Shown here: positions 1-15,402 of the stretch, in pieces
How positions within the stretch are numbered: the first letter of the stretch is position 1
Layout of the letters: every line of letters begins with the position of its first letter
Source of the DNA: Chitinilyticum aquatile DSM 21506
GTDB lineage: Bacteria > Pseudomonadota > Gammaproteobacteria > Burkholderiales > Chitinibacteraceae
NCBI RefSeq assembly: GCF_000430805.1
Contig: NZ_KE387260.1
Location: forward strand, 62,001-126,000
Direction: 5' to 3'
DNA: 64,000 nucleotides
The notes under the pieces: generated by a model
Told to the model about the DNA's origin: nothing
What the model saw: only the letters and a program-made list of their open reading frames with translations
Databases searched by the model: none
Program-made: the position numbers and the translations under genes

Positions 1-521
1 ACGCCACGCGCCTGCAGATTGTCATCCCCCAGGATGCGGGAAAAATCCAGCGCCAGCACATGCCAGGCCAGCCCCTCTTCGACAGCCCCTTCCAGCCGGG
101 CCACATCCCCCAAGCCGAGGGAAGCCGCAAAATACAGCGTGACCGCCTGCCGCGCCAACGCATAATCAAGGCAGTGCAACCATTGCGCTTCGGCTTCCGC
201 CAGCTGATTGCCGGCAAGGTAAATCTGGGCGCGGAAATCATGCGACTCGGCCAGCTGGGCCAGCCAGCGCGGGTGCAGCACCAGCCAGTTCTGCAACGCA
301 TCCAGCTCGCGATGGGCCCGTGCTGGCAGGCCAAGATCAACAAGACAACGCGCCAGAAGCACCCAGCCATTCGCCACCAGCTCTTCCTCGCCATTGCCGC
401 GCGCCACCGGCAGGAGCCCCTCGAGGATGGCCACCGTCCGCTCGCCATCACGGCTAAAACTGCTAACTGCGTCGGCATACTGCGCATGCAGATCAGCAAC
501 AAATCCGGCAGAATTCGCCAT
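1..521 (-). CDS. TPR-like protein, N-terminal part (runs off left edge)
   Basis: A minus-strand reading frame stays open from about position 542 to the window edge, so only the N-terminal ~173 residues are seen. The translation is Ala/Leu-rich helix-turn-helix sequence of the tetratricopeptide type (for example ARCLVDLGLPARAHRELDAL) and resembles the TPR proteins at 9.6-13.3 kb. I chose the ATG at 521 because GGAG lies 6 bases upstream; an in-frame ATG at 542 has only a weak Shine-Dalgarno. The C-terminal domain is outside the window, so a signalling output domain cannot be confirmed. The function is unknown. Confidence 0.6.
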   Translation of the reverse strand, partial: MANSAGFVADLHAQYADAVSSFSRDGERTVAILEGLLPVARGNGEEELVANGWVLLARCLVDLGLPARAHRELDALQNWLVLHPRWLAQLAESHDFRAQIYLAGNQLAEAEAQWLHCLDYALARQAVTLYFAASLGLGDVARLEGAVEEGLAWHVLALDFSRILGDDNLQARG

Positions 522-658
522 ACCAGACTCCAGAGTCTTCATAACGGGCAGGGCTCACCCATTCCGATCATGCTCCCGCCAGTCAGACGGGGTAAAGGCA
601 TTTTTCCCTCTTGCCAGTCGTCACCGGAAACCGGGCATTTTCACGCAAGCACAAGCTC

Positions 659-1426
659 TCATTCTTTTTCTGTCGGGTTGATATAGGCAAACGGCAGACC
701 CAGAAACAGCGCACCACCGACAATATTGCCCAGCGTGCTCCACAGCAGGTTGTGGCCGGCTTCGCCGTAGCTGATCGAGCCGTTGCCCAGCAGCGAAATC
801 GCGAAAGTGCCCATATTGGCGATCGAGTGCTCGAAGCCCAGATACAGGAAGATGAACACCACCGGGATGATGACCATGATCTTGGCCACATCCTCCTTGC
901 AGCGCAGGGCAAGGCGCACGGCCAGACACACGACCCAGTTGGCCAGAATGCCCTTGAAGAAAATCACCTGCGCCGACTGGTGCACCTTGTGCGCCGCACC
1001 GTCATACAGTGCATGGTCGACCGGCAGCGCCGCGATGGCACCCGCGCCGAGCAGAAGGCCGGCAACAATCAGCGCACCGACCAGATTGCCGCAATAACAG
1101 ACCAGCCACAGGAAGGCGGTTTCCTTCCAGCCGGTTTTGCCCTCTGTCGTCGACACCGCCATGTACATCGTGTTGCTGGTGAAGAGTTCGGCATTGGTGA
1201 ACACGATGATGGTGAGCCCCACACCGAAAAAGGCCGACGCCAGTACCTTGCCGAACGGGCTGTCGTGCAGATTGTTTACCAGCGCCCAGTAGGTGAAGAC
1301 GGTGATGGTGAGATACATGCCGGCAAGCAGCGAGCGCAGCGTGTAGCGCAGCGGGTCGGTCTGCAGCAGGGTGATCTTGGTCAGCCCGCTATCGGCCGCC
1401 TTTTCCACGTAAGAACGGTCAAACAT
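659..1426 (-). CDS. Formate/nitrite transporter (FNT) family channel
   Basis: This 255-residue protein is a member of the FocA/NirC family of pentameric inner-membrane channels for small monovalent anions such as formate and nitrite. Family signatures are visible: NAELFTSNTM in the first half, FFKGILANWVVCLA near the middle and FEHSIANM toward the end, with six hydrophobic segments. Length is normal. The start is supported by AAGGAGG six bases before the ATG. It stands alone, with no nitrite reductase or pyruvate-formate lyase gene beside it, so the substrate (formate, nitrite or hydrosulfide) cannot be decided from context. Confidence 0.88.
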   Translation of the reverse strand: MFDRSYVEKAADSGLTKITLLQTDPLRYTLRSLLAGMYLTITVFTYWALVNNLHDSPFGKVLASAFFGVGLTIIVFTNAELFTSNTMYMAVSTTEGKTGWKETAFLWLVCYCGNLVGALIVAGLLLGAGAIAALPVDHALYDGAAHKVHQSAQVIFFKGILANWVVCLAVRLALRCKEDVAKIMVIIPVVFIFLYLGFEHSIANMGTFAISLLGNGSISYGEAGHNLLWSTLGNIVGGALFLGLPFAYINPTEKE

Positions 1427-1521
1427 GGCGCCTCCTTTTCAAGTGTCGCAATTGTAGCAGCACAAACTGTGTCAACCCGCAGGTACGACACGGACACAAG
1501 CAGGATCAAGGGTCAGGAAAC

Positions 1522-3144
1522 CTAGTGAACCCTGAACCGCGCGACAATCTGCTGCAACTCACCAGCAAGCAGTTCAAGATCGCGCGTTGCCAGCACCGTC
1601 TGGGAAACAATCTGGCTGGCCACGTCAGCACTGTGGGCTATTGCTTCCATGTTCGCGGCAACTTGCGCACCGCTCTGCCGCTGCGCGTCCGTTGCGGCGA
1701 CGATCTGGTGCACGGCCTGGCTTACCTTTTCAACCGAAGAATGCGCATGTGCCAGAACTTGCTCTACATCGCCCAGTGCAACCTCACTGCTGCCAAGATG
1801 CGCCAGCCCCTCGCCCATGACCGCCTCAACTTCGCTGGAACGCCCGCGCAGCGACAGGGTGATCTGATCGATCTCATGCGCAGCCGCAGCTGATTTTTCC
1901 GCCAGTTTGCGCACTTCGTCTGCTACGACAGCAAACCCGCGGCCCTGTTCACCCGCGCGGGCGGCTTCGATGGCGGCATTCAGTGCCAGCAGATTGGTTT
2001 GCCCTGCAATTTCCTTCACCTGCTGCGTCATGTGAGTGATTGTCGCAGCACTGCTTACAAAATCGGCGATGGCGGATGCCATGTCCCGCATAGACACCGC
2101 AACACGGCCAATCCGCTCAGCCAGGCAGGCGAGACTTGCCTCTCCCTCCTGCGAGATGCGACGACTTGCTTCAGCCTCCTGCTCCAACTGCATGACGCTG
2201 GATGCAATGTCGCTCACTTTTTCCACCATATCATCCACCGCTCTTGCCGTTGCGGCCGACTTCTCACGTTGCAAGGAGGCACTTTCGGCAGCGCGTGGTG
2301 TATTGGTCACCAGCTGGCGAGTAGCACCTCCAACCTGTCCGGCAGAATCGGCGACTCGTGCGATAAGGGACTGAAACTGCTCCATCATCTGATTGAACAC
2401 TGCGGATGCCATGCCTATTTCATCGCGCCCACCGATCTGCAGACGCCGGGTCAGGTCGCCTTCGCCTGCGGCAATCGCCCGCAAGCCCAGGGTCATGGCA
2501 GCGAGCGGAGCCGTAACAAAATGGCGGATGAAGACATACACGAACAGCAGCAATGGCACGGAAAGACCAAAGGCGACGGCAATCATCTGCAGCGTGAAAC
2601 TGCTGGTCTTGCGGCTGGATTTGTCCAGCGACACCTTCATGCTGACCGCGCCCAGCGCAGATCCTTCAGGCACCATGTGGCAACTGATGCAGTTTTTTCC
2701 GAGGTAATTCGCGCGGGCAATGATGGGGATTGTCGCCTGCAAGTACGGCCCTTTCACATCACTGTCCAGCACATAGCTTGCTTCCCTGGCCTGGATCACC
2801 CTGCCGGCTTCCGCATCAGCGGGAGACTCCGCCCCTTTTCCCGGACCGAATTGCTTGCTGACACCTTCTCCGCGGATAACCTGTACATCACGCAGTTCAT
2901 TGAGTTCCTTGAGTTGCTCCAGAAAGACGGCACGCTGATCGATTGTTCCGGTAATCATCATGCCGGTGAGCCCGGCCATGGTCATTTCATAGGCACTTCC
3001 GGCGAAGTCGCGGGCCTGTTCCAGTGCCTGCTGCTTTTGCTGGCTGGCAGTCCAGGCAATCATGGCTCCCCAGGCAGCAAAAAGCAGCGTCCAGATCGCA
3101 AGAAATAGCTTTACCCAGATTTTCAGATCGCTGAACTTGAGCAT
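1522..3144 (-). CDS. Methyl-accepting chemotaxis protein with periplasmic CxxCH haem motif
   Basis: This 540-residue chemoreceptor has TM1 at about residues 11-32, a periplasmic sensor at about 33-182, TM2 near 183-206, a HAMP domain, then a cytoplasmic signalling domain with the hairpin-tip motif [20 protein letters not shown]. The sensor contains CISCH (C152, C155, H156), the covalent c-type haem attachment motif, in a fold reminiscent of DUF3365/Tll0287-like sensors. It may therefore sense redox, oxygen, NO or CO; that is inference. The ATG at 3144 is preferred because AAGGGGG precedes it; an in-frame ATG at 3162 would add six residues. No che genes are adjacent. Confidence 0.88.
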   Translation of the reverse strand: MLKFSDLKIWVKLFLAIWTLLFAAWGAMIAWTASQQKQQALEQARDFAGSAYEMTMAGLTGMMITGTIDQRAVFLEQLKELNELRDVQVIRGEGVSKQFGPGKGAESPADAEAGRVIQAREASYVLDSDVKGPYLQATIPIIARANYLGKNCISCHMVPEGSALGAVSMKVSLDKSSRKTSSFTLQMIAVAFGLSVPLLLFVYVFIRHFVTAPLAAMTLGLRAIAAGEGDLTRRLQIGGRDEIGMASAVFNQMMEQFQSLIARVADSAGQVGGATRQLVTNTPRAAESASLQREKSAATARAVDDMVEKVSDIASSVMQLEQEAEASRRISQEGEASLACLAERIGRVAVSMRDMASAIADFVSSAATITHMTQQVKEIAGQTNLLALNAAIEAARAGEQGRGFAVVADEVRKLAEKSAAAAHEIDQITLSLRGRSSEVEAVMGEGLAHLGSSEVALGDVEQVLAHAHSSVEKVSQAVHQIVAATDAQRQSGAQVAANMEAIAHSADVASQIVSQTVLATRDLELLAGELQQIVARFRVH

Positions 3145-3334
3145 ACCAGCCCCCTTGATCATGCCCGATCAGGATCGAGCTCATGCGTACAGCATTCGAA
3201 GCCACATAAAGCTTCCACGCTGCTTGGCTCAGTATGAACAATTTCGAGAGAAAAGCATTTCCTGACAAGCGAGAAAGCAAGTGTCGGCGTGGCTTCAGGG
3301 TTTTTCCTGATTGCCGGGCGGCGGGGATTTCCGG

Positions 3335-3364
3335 TTGCGGATTAGCACCTGAAACGGATAGAAT
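3335..3364 (+). promoter_or_regulatory. Candidate sigma-70 promoter of gltBD
   Basis: TTGCGG at 3335-3340 and TAGAAT at 3359-3364 are separated by 18 bases, giving a predicted start near 3371. This places the GltB start at 3405 and excludes the longer in-frame ATG at 3234, which would lie upstream of the promoter. Confidence 0.5.
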
Positions 3365-3404
3365 CAAGCCCTTTCGCTTGATTTTCCGCAAGGGTGTCTC
3401 AGAA

Positions 3405-9325
<5,921 letters not shown>

Positions 9326-9340
9326 GCCATTCCACTGCAA

Positions 9341-9367
9341 AAGCCCCGCCCTGGCGGGGCTTTTTTA
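9341..9367 (+). terminator. Rho-independent terminator of gltBD
   Basis: The stem AAGCCCCGCC / GGCGGGGCTT is followed by a run of six T, 15 bases after the gltD stop codon. Confidence 0.9.
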
Positions 9368-9368
9368 C

Positions 9369-9417
9369 GGGTATACACCCACAGCCCATCCGTTGAAATG
9401 GCTGCAAGCATATACAC
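9369..9417. repeat. Dispersed ~50-bp palindromic element, copy 1
   Basis: It starts GGGTATACACCCACAGCC and ends near GCATATACAC, with an inner stem made of GCCCAT and ATGGC around TCCGTTGAA. It lies directly after the gltD terminator. It belongs to the nine-copy family described in the findings. Confidence 0.7.
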
Positions 9418-9565
9418 ATATATGTATCTGGAATCCCGGCCGGTAGCGCTCCGTGGCGGCCCGGCCACAGCTGCCGGCCTGTCATACAAGGCTTGCCGGC
9501 GCGCTGTCCGAGGGGCATCATCCTGCTTGCCCCTGTCCGGGGTTCACATTTTCAGGCGCCCAGCC

Positions 9566-11032
9566 ATGTCGTCCACCTTTGCCACCGCAGCCGCACCAGC
9601 CGCAGCCAGACTGTCCGCGTTGCTGCAGCACGCCGAATCCGAGTTGATCGGCGGCAATGCCATCGGCCCCCTCCTCGCAGAAGCCCGCAAGCTGGCCGGC
9701 GAAGAACACGCAGCGCTCGCGCGCATTGCGCTGCTGCACGGCATGGAGCTCTGGCGCAGTGGCGAGCCACGACAGGCGCTGCGCCACTGGATTGATGCGC
9801 AAAGCCTGGCGCAAGCGGCCGACGATCCCTTGCTGATGGCCGAGGCCTGGCTGGAAATCGCCAACTGGCATCGCCTGCATAATGACGGACACCGCGCTCT
9901 GCGCCTGCACGAACACGCACTGACACTCGCCGGGCAGGCCGAATCACCCGAGCTGCAGGCTTTATGCCTGCTGGCACTGGCTGCTGACGCCCATGCGATT
10001 GCAGCACCGGATACCGCACGGCTCGCCAGGCAGCAGGCACTGGCCCTGCGCGATGCCATTCCGCCCGGCGCAGCGAGCCGCTGGCACGAGCAGCTGGCCG
10101 CACTGCACCTGCTGGAAGGCAATCTGCCTGCCGCAGAAGAAGAACTGCGACAGCTGTTGCCGGTACAGAGCGGCCGAGCCCGGCTTGGCACACTGCTGCA
10201 GCTGGGACAGATCGCGCTGCAACATGGCGAACCCGAAGAAGCCCTGCCCCTGCTGCAGGAAGGCGACGCACTGGCTGATGCCAGCGATCCGCTCGCCTGT
10301 ACGCTGAAAGACACCCTGGCCGTCGCACTGGAACAGACCGGCCAGATCGAGGCCGCCGTGCAGCTGCGCCGGCAGTTGCGGGCACAGCGCCGGGCAGTCA
10401 GCGCGCAGTCCAAACCGCCTGCCCGCCTGCATGGCCTTGAGTTGAAGCTGCAGCTGATGACGTCCGAACTGGAAGTCGCACAGCTGCGCACCGAGGCCGA
10501 GCTTGAGCGCCAGAAACTGCAGCTGCTGGAAACCAGCGCCTATCGCGACCCGCTCACCGGCCTGCCCAACCGCCTCTACCTGAACGAACGCCTGCCGGAA
10601 ATGCTGGAGGCCACCCGCGAAGGCATGCCGCTGAGCCTGCTGCTGATCGACTGCGACCGCCTGAAAGACCATGCCGACGCATTCGGCGAGCGTACCGGCG
10701 ACGACATTCTCGTCGCTCTGGCGCATTTTCTCTCGGAAGGCTACAGCGATACCGCCGCGCTCGTGCGTTACGGCCACAGCACCTTCACGCTGTTGCTACC
10801 CGGAATGACGCCCGAGACCGCGCTGCGGCTGGCCGAACAGATCCGCCAGCGCATCGCCGGCTGCGACTGGGCCAGCCTCAAGGCCGGGCTGCAGGTGACT
10901 GCCAGCATCGGCCATGCCGCCGCGCAAGCCGATGACACCATGGACATCCTGCTGCTGCGCGCAGATCTGGCGATGTATCTTGCCAAGCGTCAGGGCGGCA
11001 ATTGTGTTTCCGATGGAGACCATGCGCCATGA
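9566..11032 (+). CDS. TPR protein with C-terminal degenerate GGDEF domain
   Basis: The first ~300 residues of this 488-residue protein are tetratricopeptide-type helical repeats. A short coiled segment follows, and then a GGDEF-fold domain that starts with the typical DPLTGLPNRLYLNERL at about residue 325. The active-site loop, normally RYGGEEF, reads RYGHSTF (about 400-406), and the upstream inhibitory RxxD site has lost its arginine. It is therefore probably not an active diguanylate cyclase; it may bind a ligand or a partner. I chose the ATG at 9566; a longer in-frame extension to 9398 runs through the repeat region and looks non-coding. Its stop codon overlaps the next TPR gene. Confidence 0.8.
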   Translation: MSSTFATAAAPAAARLSALLQHAESELIGGNAIGPLLAEARKLAGEEHAALARIALLHGMELWRSGEPRQALRHWIDAQSLAQAADDPLLMAEAWLEIANWHRLHNDGHRALRLHEHALTLAGQAESPELQALCLLALAADAHAIAAPDTARLARQQALALRDAIPPGAASRWHEQLAALHLLEGNLPAAEEELRQLLPVQSGRARLGTLLQLGQIALQHGEPEEALPLLQEGDALADASDPLACTLKDTLAVALEQTGQIEAAVQLRRQLRAQRRAVSAQSKPPARLHGLELKLQLMTSELEVAQLRTEAELERQKLQLLETSAYRDPLTGLPNRLYLNERLPEMLEATREGMPLSLLLIDCDRLKDHADAFGERTGDDILVALAHFLSEGYSDTAALVRYGHSTFTLLLPGMTPETALRLAEQIRQRIAGCDWASLKAGLQVTASIGHAAAQADDTMDILLLRADLAMYLAKRQGGNCVSDGDHAP

Positions 11033-12123
11033 TGGACCCGGTTGCATTGCTGCAGGCCGAGCTGGGGCCGCTGGCGCGCGAAGCCGCACACGGCTCGCCC
11101 AAAAGCCCGCGCGTCATCGAAAGACTGCTGCAGCGCGCGCGCCAGCTCGATTACCAGCCCCTGATCGCCCTGGCCCGGGTCACGCTTGGCCATGCCTGGC
11201 AGCATGTGGGCAAATTCCGCCAGGCGCAGCGCGCCTTCCTGCAGGGCGCCGATCTCTATCGTCAGCTTGGCGACGAACATGCGCGCGTCGAGGCGATGGT
11301 CGAGCTGGGGCGTTCGCATTACGCCTGCGGCGATGCGGCCCGCGCGCTCGACATCTGGTCCCGCACGCTCGAACTCGCGCGCGCCAATCACGACATGCGC
11401 AATTGTGCGCGCATCTGCCTCGGCGTCGGCCAGCTCTATGTCGCGCAAGGCGACCACCCGCGCTCGCTGCGCTACCACGAGCTTGCCCTGCGGCTGGCAC
11501 GCCCGCTGGGCGACGACCATCTGGTCTGCGAAGCACTGCTGAATGTGGCTGGTGATGCCTATCGCTGCGCCATCTTCGATCGTGCGATGGCCGTGCTCGA
11601 TGAAGCCGAACAGCTGCTGGCCGGCCCGGTACACAACCGGGTCTGGAGTGCGGAAGTCATCAATTACCGCGGCCTCGTGCATCATGCGCGCGGTGATTAC
11701 GTCACCGCACTGGCAGAACTTGACGTCGCGTTCACGCTGCACGACAACAACCGCAATCTGTGGGGTCGAGCCCATTCGCTGCTGGCGCTGGGGCGCACTC
11801 ACCTGCAGCTGGGCGACACCGCCAGCGGACAGCGCTGCCTTGAAGCCGCGCTGGAAATGGGCCAGCAGAGCCAGATCGCCCCCCTGGTCGTCCAGTCTGC
11901 CGAGCTGCTGGCCGAGCTGGCCAGCCAGCAGAATGAGCACTACCAGGCGCTGGCCTACCTGCGCCTGATCGACGCGCTGGAAAGCCGGCCAGGCGCCAAT
12001 CCGGCCGGCAGCCGGCCAACGCCGGCCCAGCTGCAGCGCCTGCAGCAGCTCGAAGCCGACAGCCGCGCCCGTGTGCTGCAGCGGCAGTTGCAGCCACTGC
12101 GCATGCCGGCCTGGTCAAGCTGA
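11029..12123 (+). CDS. TPR repeat protein, coupled to the TPR-GGDEF gene
   Basis: This 364-residue protein consists almost entirely of TPR-type helix pairs (for example RQAQRAFLQGADLYRQLGDE) with no signal peptide and no recognised catalytic domain. It begins with two consecutive ATG codons at 11029 and 11032 that overlap the TGA of the preceding gene (ATGATGG), with GGAG upstream, so translational coupling is likely. It resembles the TPR portions of its two neighbours and looks like a family member without an output domain. It probably acts as a protein-protein interaction scaffold; the partner is unknown. Confidence 0.75.
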   Translation: MMDPVALLQAELGPLAREAAHGSPKSPRVIERLLQRARQLDYQPLIALARVTLGHAWQHVGKFRQAQRAFLQGADLYRQLGDEHARVEAMVELGRSHYACGDAARALDIWSRTLELARANHDMRNCARICLGVGQLYVAQGDHPRSLRYHELALRLARPLGDDHLVCEALLNVAGDAYRCAIFDRAMAVLDEAEQLLAGPVHNRVWSAEVINYRGLVHHARGDYVTALAELDVAFTLHDNNRNLWGRAHSLLALGRTHLQLGDTASGQRCLEAALEMGQQSQIAPLVVQSAELLAELASQQNEHYQALAYLRLIDALESRPGANPAGSRPTPAQLQRLQQLEADSRARVLQRQLQPLRMPAWSS

Positions 12124-12149
12124 CCCAGCATCAGACCCCTCAAAGGCAA

Positions 12150-12196
12150 CGTATGAAGCCGAAGCCCTTTTATTAAAAGGGCCACATCAATATACG
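12150..12196. repeat. Dispersed ~50-bp palindromic element, copy 2
   Basis: The outer arms CGTAT and ATACG enclose a perfect inner hairpin GCCCTTTT-ATT-AAAAGGGC. The inner stem differs in sequence from other copies but keeps pairing. It sits between two convergent TPR genes, where it could also act as a bidirectional terminator. Confidence 0.6.
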
Positions 12197-12231
12197 CCAC
12201 AACGTATTTAAAGCCCGGCGGCAAGCATTAG

Positions 12232-13308
12232 TTATTTCTCGGCAGCGGCTGCGGGGCTGGCCGCCACTGCGGCATTGCGGAAAACGAACTCGTGCCCGAG
12301 CCGGTCGGCCTGCATCAGCAGCTGATTCTGCCGCGCCTCCTGCTCGATGCGGCCCTGCAGCAGGCTGGAGCGCTGCCGGTACATTTCCGCAAGCTCACTA
12401 TTGCCGGTCAGGTGGGCGTACATGCTCGCCTGCGCGGTCAGACGCGCCTCAAGCTGGCGCAGGCCATCGCTGCGGGCAACCAGCAGCGCACGCTGGGCCG
12501 TTTCCAGCGCCTGCGCGTGCTGGCGGCGGCGGAACTGGATTTCGGCAAGGCTGCCGAGAATGTTGACTTCGCCCCAGTGGTACGGCGTATCGACGAGGAC
12601 TTCCAGCGCCATCTCCAGCAGATTCTGCGCTTCATCCAGATCGTTGTGGGCGTGCATGGCCAGCTCGGCCTGTCGCATGAGCGTTTCGGCTTCATGGTGC
12701 GGAAAGTGATATTCGCGACAGATGCCGAGGCTTTCATCCAGCAGCCACTGCGCTTCGGCAAACTCCGAGAGCCGGATGAGGTTGGTCGCCAGATTGATCT
12801 TGATGGCGGCAGCCAGGTAGGGATCGCGCACCTGCCCGACCAGGCCATCGGCAAGCCGGTGCAATTCGGCGGCACGCGCGAACTGGCCAAACGCATCACA
12901 GATCTGCCCCAGTCCCATCAGTGATTGCACCTGGCACAGCAGCAAATCGGATCTGGCTTCCGACAGCCGCAGGCTGCGCTCCCAGGCAGCGAGCGCCTGC
13001 GTGTAGAGGCCACGCGTATAGTTGCAGCGGCCGATCTGCTCCAGCAGCGAAGCCTCATACGAGGCCAGACCTGGCTCGCCGACCAGCCCCAGCGCCTCTT
13101 CCAGCATGGTCAGCGCCAGCCCGGTTTCACCCATCTGGTCTTCGATATAGGAGAGCTTGAGCGCGGCCTGGATGAAGCAGGCCGGGTCGCTGCGCGCCGT
13201 TCCCAGCAGGCGCACGCAGAGATCCCGCGCCTCGGCAGGCTGGACAAACAGGATCTCGTCGATGGCACGCAGGCGCGCCGCGTGTTCGGGACTGGGTAGC
13301 GTCATCAT
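12232..13308 (-). CDS. TPR repeat protein
   Basis: A 358-residue soluble protein made of TPR-like repeats (for example QALAAWERSLRLSEARSDL) with a low-complexity Ala-rich C-terminus and no recognised catalytic domain. It is convergent with the two TPR genes to its left and similar to them, which suggests local duplication. Adjacent ATG codons at 13308 and 13305 are the likely start; an upstream TTG at 13326 is less likely. The function is unknown; a role as an adaptor in signalling is inference from the neighbouring GGDEF-type protein. Confidence 0.72.
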   Translation of the reverse strand: MMTLPSPEHAARLRAIDEILFVQPAEARDLCVRLLGTARSDPACFIQAALKLSYIEDQMGETGLALTMLEEALGLVGEPGLASYEASLLEQIGRCNYTRGLYTQALAAWERSLRLSEARSDLLLCQVQSLMGLGQICDAFGQFARAAELHRLADGLVGQVRDPYLAAAIKINLATNLIRLSEFAEAQWLLDESLGICREYHFPHHEAETLMRQAELAMHAHNDLDEAQNLLEMALEVLVDTPYHWGEVNILGSLAEIQFRRRQHAQALETAQRALLVARSDGLRQLEARLTAQASMYAHLTGNSELAEMYRQRSSLLQGRIEQEARQNQLLMQADRLGHEFVFRNAAVAASPAAAAEK

Positions 13309-13459
13309 GTGCAGGCCCGCTGGCAATCAATCATGACAGCATGACACATCCTGCACCTTATTGCCTGCACCGGCCCGCGTCCTGTTGCCCGCAGGCGGCA
13401 GCGGCCTGCCTGCGGAATATCCTGATGCCAGGCCGGGTCCGGCCGTTTACACTGCAGGC

Positions 13460-14062
13460 ATGGATTCTGCCGCCTTTTTCTCAGCCTTCATCCTGCTGCT
13501 GATGGTCACCGACCCCTTTGGCGGCATTCCGCTGTTCGTGTCACTGATGAAGCAGGTGCCACGCGAGCGGCGGCTGCGCATGATCGCCCGCGAGGTGAGC
13601 GTCGCCTTTCTGGTGCTGGTGACCTTCATGCTGTTTGGCGGCAAATTTCTTGCCATCATGCACCTCTCGCAGACTTCGCTCGGCATTGCCGGCGGCGTCA
13701 TCCTCTTCCTGATCGCGCTGCGCATGGTCTTCCCGCGCCCGGAAGGCGTGTTCGGCGACACGCACGGTGGCGAGCCCTATATCGTGCCGCTGGCGATACC
13801 GCTGCTCGCCGGCCCCTCGGCACTTGCCACCGTGCTGCTGCTGGTGGCGCGCAGCCCCGAGAAAGTCTGGTACTGGGTCGCGGCGCTGTTTCTCACCATG
13901 CTGGTCTGCGCACTCACACTGGCCTTCTGCGAAAAGATCAGCCGCGTGCTGGGCGAGCACGTCACCACCGCCTTCGAGCGGCTGATGGGGCTGATCCTCA
14001 CCGCGATTGCCGTGCAGATGCTGCTTGACGGTATCCGCGAGTGGCTGCTGGCACTGCACTGA
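13460..14062 (+). CDS. MarC family integral membrane protein
   Basis: A 200-residue protein of the MarC/UPF0056 family with six predicted membrane helices. Family features include the N-terminal LLLMVTDPFGGIPLFVSL and the central YIVPLAIPLLAGPSALATVL. Members were once linked to multiple antibiotic resistance, but a transport role has not been firmly established. The start at 13460 gives the usual family length; the open frame upstream to 13361 is not hydrophobic and is probably not translated. It has its own unit, with a palindromic repeat shortly after the stop codon. Confidence 0.87.
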   Translation: MDSAAFFSAFILLLMVTDPFGGIPLFVSLMKQVPRERRLRMIAREVSVAFLVLVTFMLFGGKFLAIMHLSQTSLGIAGGVILFLIALRMVFPRPEGVFGDTHGGEPYIVPLAIPLLAGPSALATVLLLVARSPEKVWYWVAALFLTMLVCALTLAFCEKISRVLGEHVTTAFERLMGLILTAIAVQMLLDGIREWLLALH

Positions 14063-14463
14063 TACCCACCACCCCATATTGCCACAGCCATTCATTGAAA
14101 ATGGTTATGAGCACATACCCAGACTATTCACGCCACATCATCCGCCTTCCCGGTCAGAGTGGCGCACGCGGGGCATGATTCTGGCGCAGACAAGGCCGCG
14201 CTGTTTGACGCGGGGCAAGCTGGCCGGCAGGCTGCGCGCTACAATGCGTCAGGAATGAGGCAGCGCCGCTGCCTGGCAGGCTGCTGAAATCAGCCTGTGC
14301 TCCGTTTTCCCTGGCCACGCCGGGGGGAATGCCTGAAACGCCAAGGGGGCAGGTTTTCCGGTTTTTTGCATTGGGCGCGTGCTGCGGGGTTTGCCCGTGG
14401 CAGGCGGCCTGCAGATGAAATCGGCTTGCCACTACCCAGCCAGCTCACGCCATGAGGACTCGC
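14063..14463. other. Intergenic region between marC and rpiA
   Basis: About 400 bases without a credible gene. It holds a copy of the dispersed palindromic element at its left end and GC-rich sequence with a possible -10 (TACAAT near 14240), but no -35 at proper spacing. The short frames in it lack ribosome-binding sites. Confidence 0.5.
14073..14120. repeat. Dispersed ~50-bp palindromic element, copy 3
   Basis: The core CACAGCCATT / AATGGTTATG surrounds CATTGAA, and the right end reads GCACATACCC. The left end is decayed (CATATTG instead of GGGTATTG). It lies 11 bases after the marC stop codon. Confidence 0.65.
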
Positions 14464-15120
14464 ATGAATCAGAACGAACTGAAAGAAGCCGTCGGCCGCG
14501 CCGCCATTCAATTTGTACCCGACAACTGCATCGTCGGCGTGGGTACCGGCTCGACCGCCAATTATTTCATTGATGCGCTGGGCGAGATCAAGGGCCGCAT
14601 CCAGGGCGCCGTGTCCTCGTCGGAAGCCAGCATCGCCCGTCTGAAAAAGCACGGCATTCCCGTTTTCGACCTCAATGCCGTCGACAACATCCCGGTTTAC
14701 GTGGATGGCGCCGATGAAATCAACCACCAGCTGCAGATGATCAAGGGCGGTGGTGCCGCGCTGACGCGCGAAAAAATCGTCGCGGCCGTGGCCGAACAGT
14801 TCATCTGCATCTGCGACGAATCCAAGCTCGTCGACGTGCTGGGCAAATTCCCGCTGCCGGTGGAAGTGATTCCGATGGCGCGCTCCCACGTTGCCCGCCA
14901 GCTGGTGAAGCTCGGAGGCCACCCGGTTTACCGCGAAGGCGTTGTAACCGACAACGGCAACGTGATCCTTGACGTGCACGGCCTGCAAATCACTGAAGCC
15001 AACAAGCTGGAAAGCGCAATCAATGAAATCGTCGGCGTCGTCACCAACGGCATCTTCGCGCACCGCCGCGCCGATGTCCTGCTGCTGGGCACCGCCAGCG
15101 GCGTGAAAACGCTGAAGTAA
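14464..15120 (+). CDS. rpiA: Ribose-5-phosphate isomerase A
   Basis: A 218-residue enzyme that interconverts ribose 5-phosphate and ribulose 5-phosphate in the non-oxidative pentose phosphate pathway. Conserved blocks are intact: [15 protein letters not shown] (phosphate loop), YVDGADEIN with the catalytic acid, [11 protein letters not shown], and the C-terminal [15 protein letters not shown]. The ATG at 14464 has AGGA just upstream and matches the usual length; an in-frame ATG at 14452 would add four residues. Transaldolase of the same pathway lies at 34 kb. Confidence 0.96.
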   Translation: MNQNELKEAVGRAAIQFVPDNCIVGVGTGSTANYFIDALGEIKGRIQGAVSSSEASIARLKKHGIPVFDLNAVDNIPVYVDGADEINHQLQMIKGGGAALTREKIVAAVAEQFICICDESKLVDVLGKFPLPVEVIPMARSHVARQLVKLGGHPVYREGVVTDNGNVILDVHGLQITEANKLESAINEIVGVVTNGIFAHRRADVLLLGTASGVKTLK

Positions 15121-15162
15121 TCAGCATCCGGCAAGCCGGTGCGGTGCCGGCTACAATCACGA

Positions 15163-15185
15163 CAACGGGGGCCTGGCCCCCGTTG
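15163..15185 (+). terminator. GC-rich hairpin after rpiA
   Basis: CAACGGGGGCC / GGCCCCCGTTG forms a strong stem 43 bases after the rpiA stop, but no T-run follows, so it is only a possible terminator or a 3'-end stabilising structure. Confidence 0.4.
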
Positions 15186-15402
15186 CTGCGCATGGATTTC
15201 GGAACTTGCAACACGATTGAAACAAAAACCTGCTATTTTTGCGCCTTTACTGCTTTACTGGCAGCCTGCTTGTGCGCGTTCCCGCGTGTTCGAGCCGGCA
15301 TGATGGCAAAACAGAACCGCTGCGCGCCTGACCTTCCCGGGCCACGCGCCGAAACCCGAATTCATTTTTCATCAGCCTGTTAATCCTGCTGGAGAACCGC
15401 AC

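Noticed and set aside
1427-1490. FNR/anaerobic promoter before the formate/nitrite channel
   Set aside because: TTGACA and TACAAT are present on the minus strand but only 13 bases apart, and no TTGAT-N4-ATCAA site was found.
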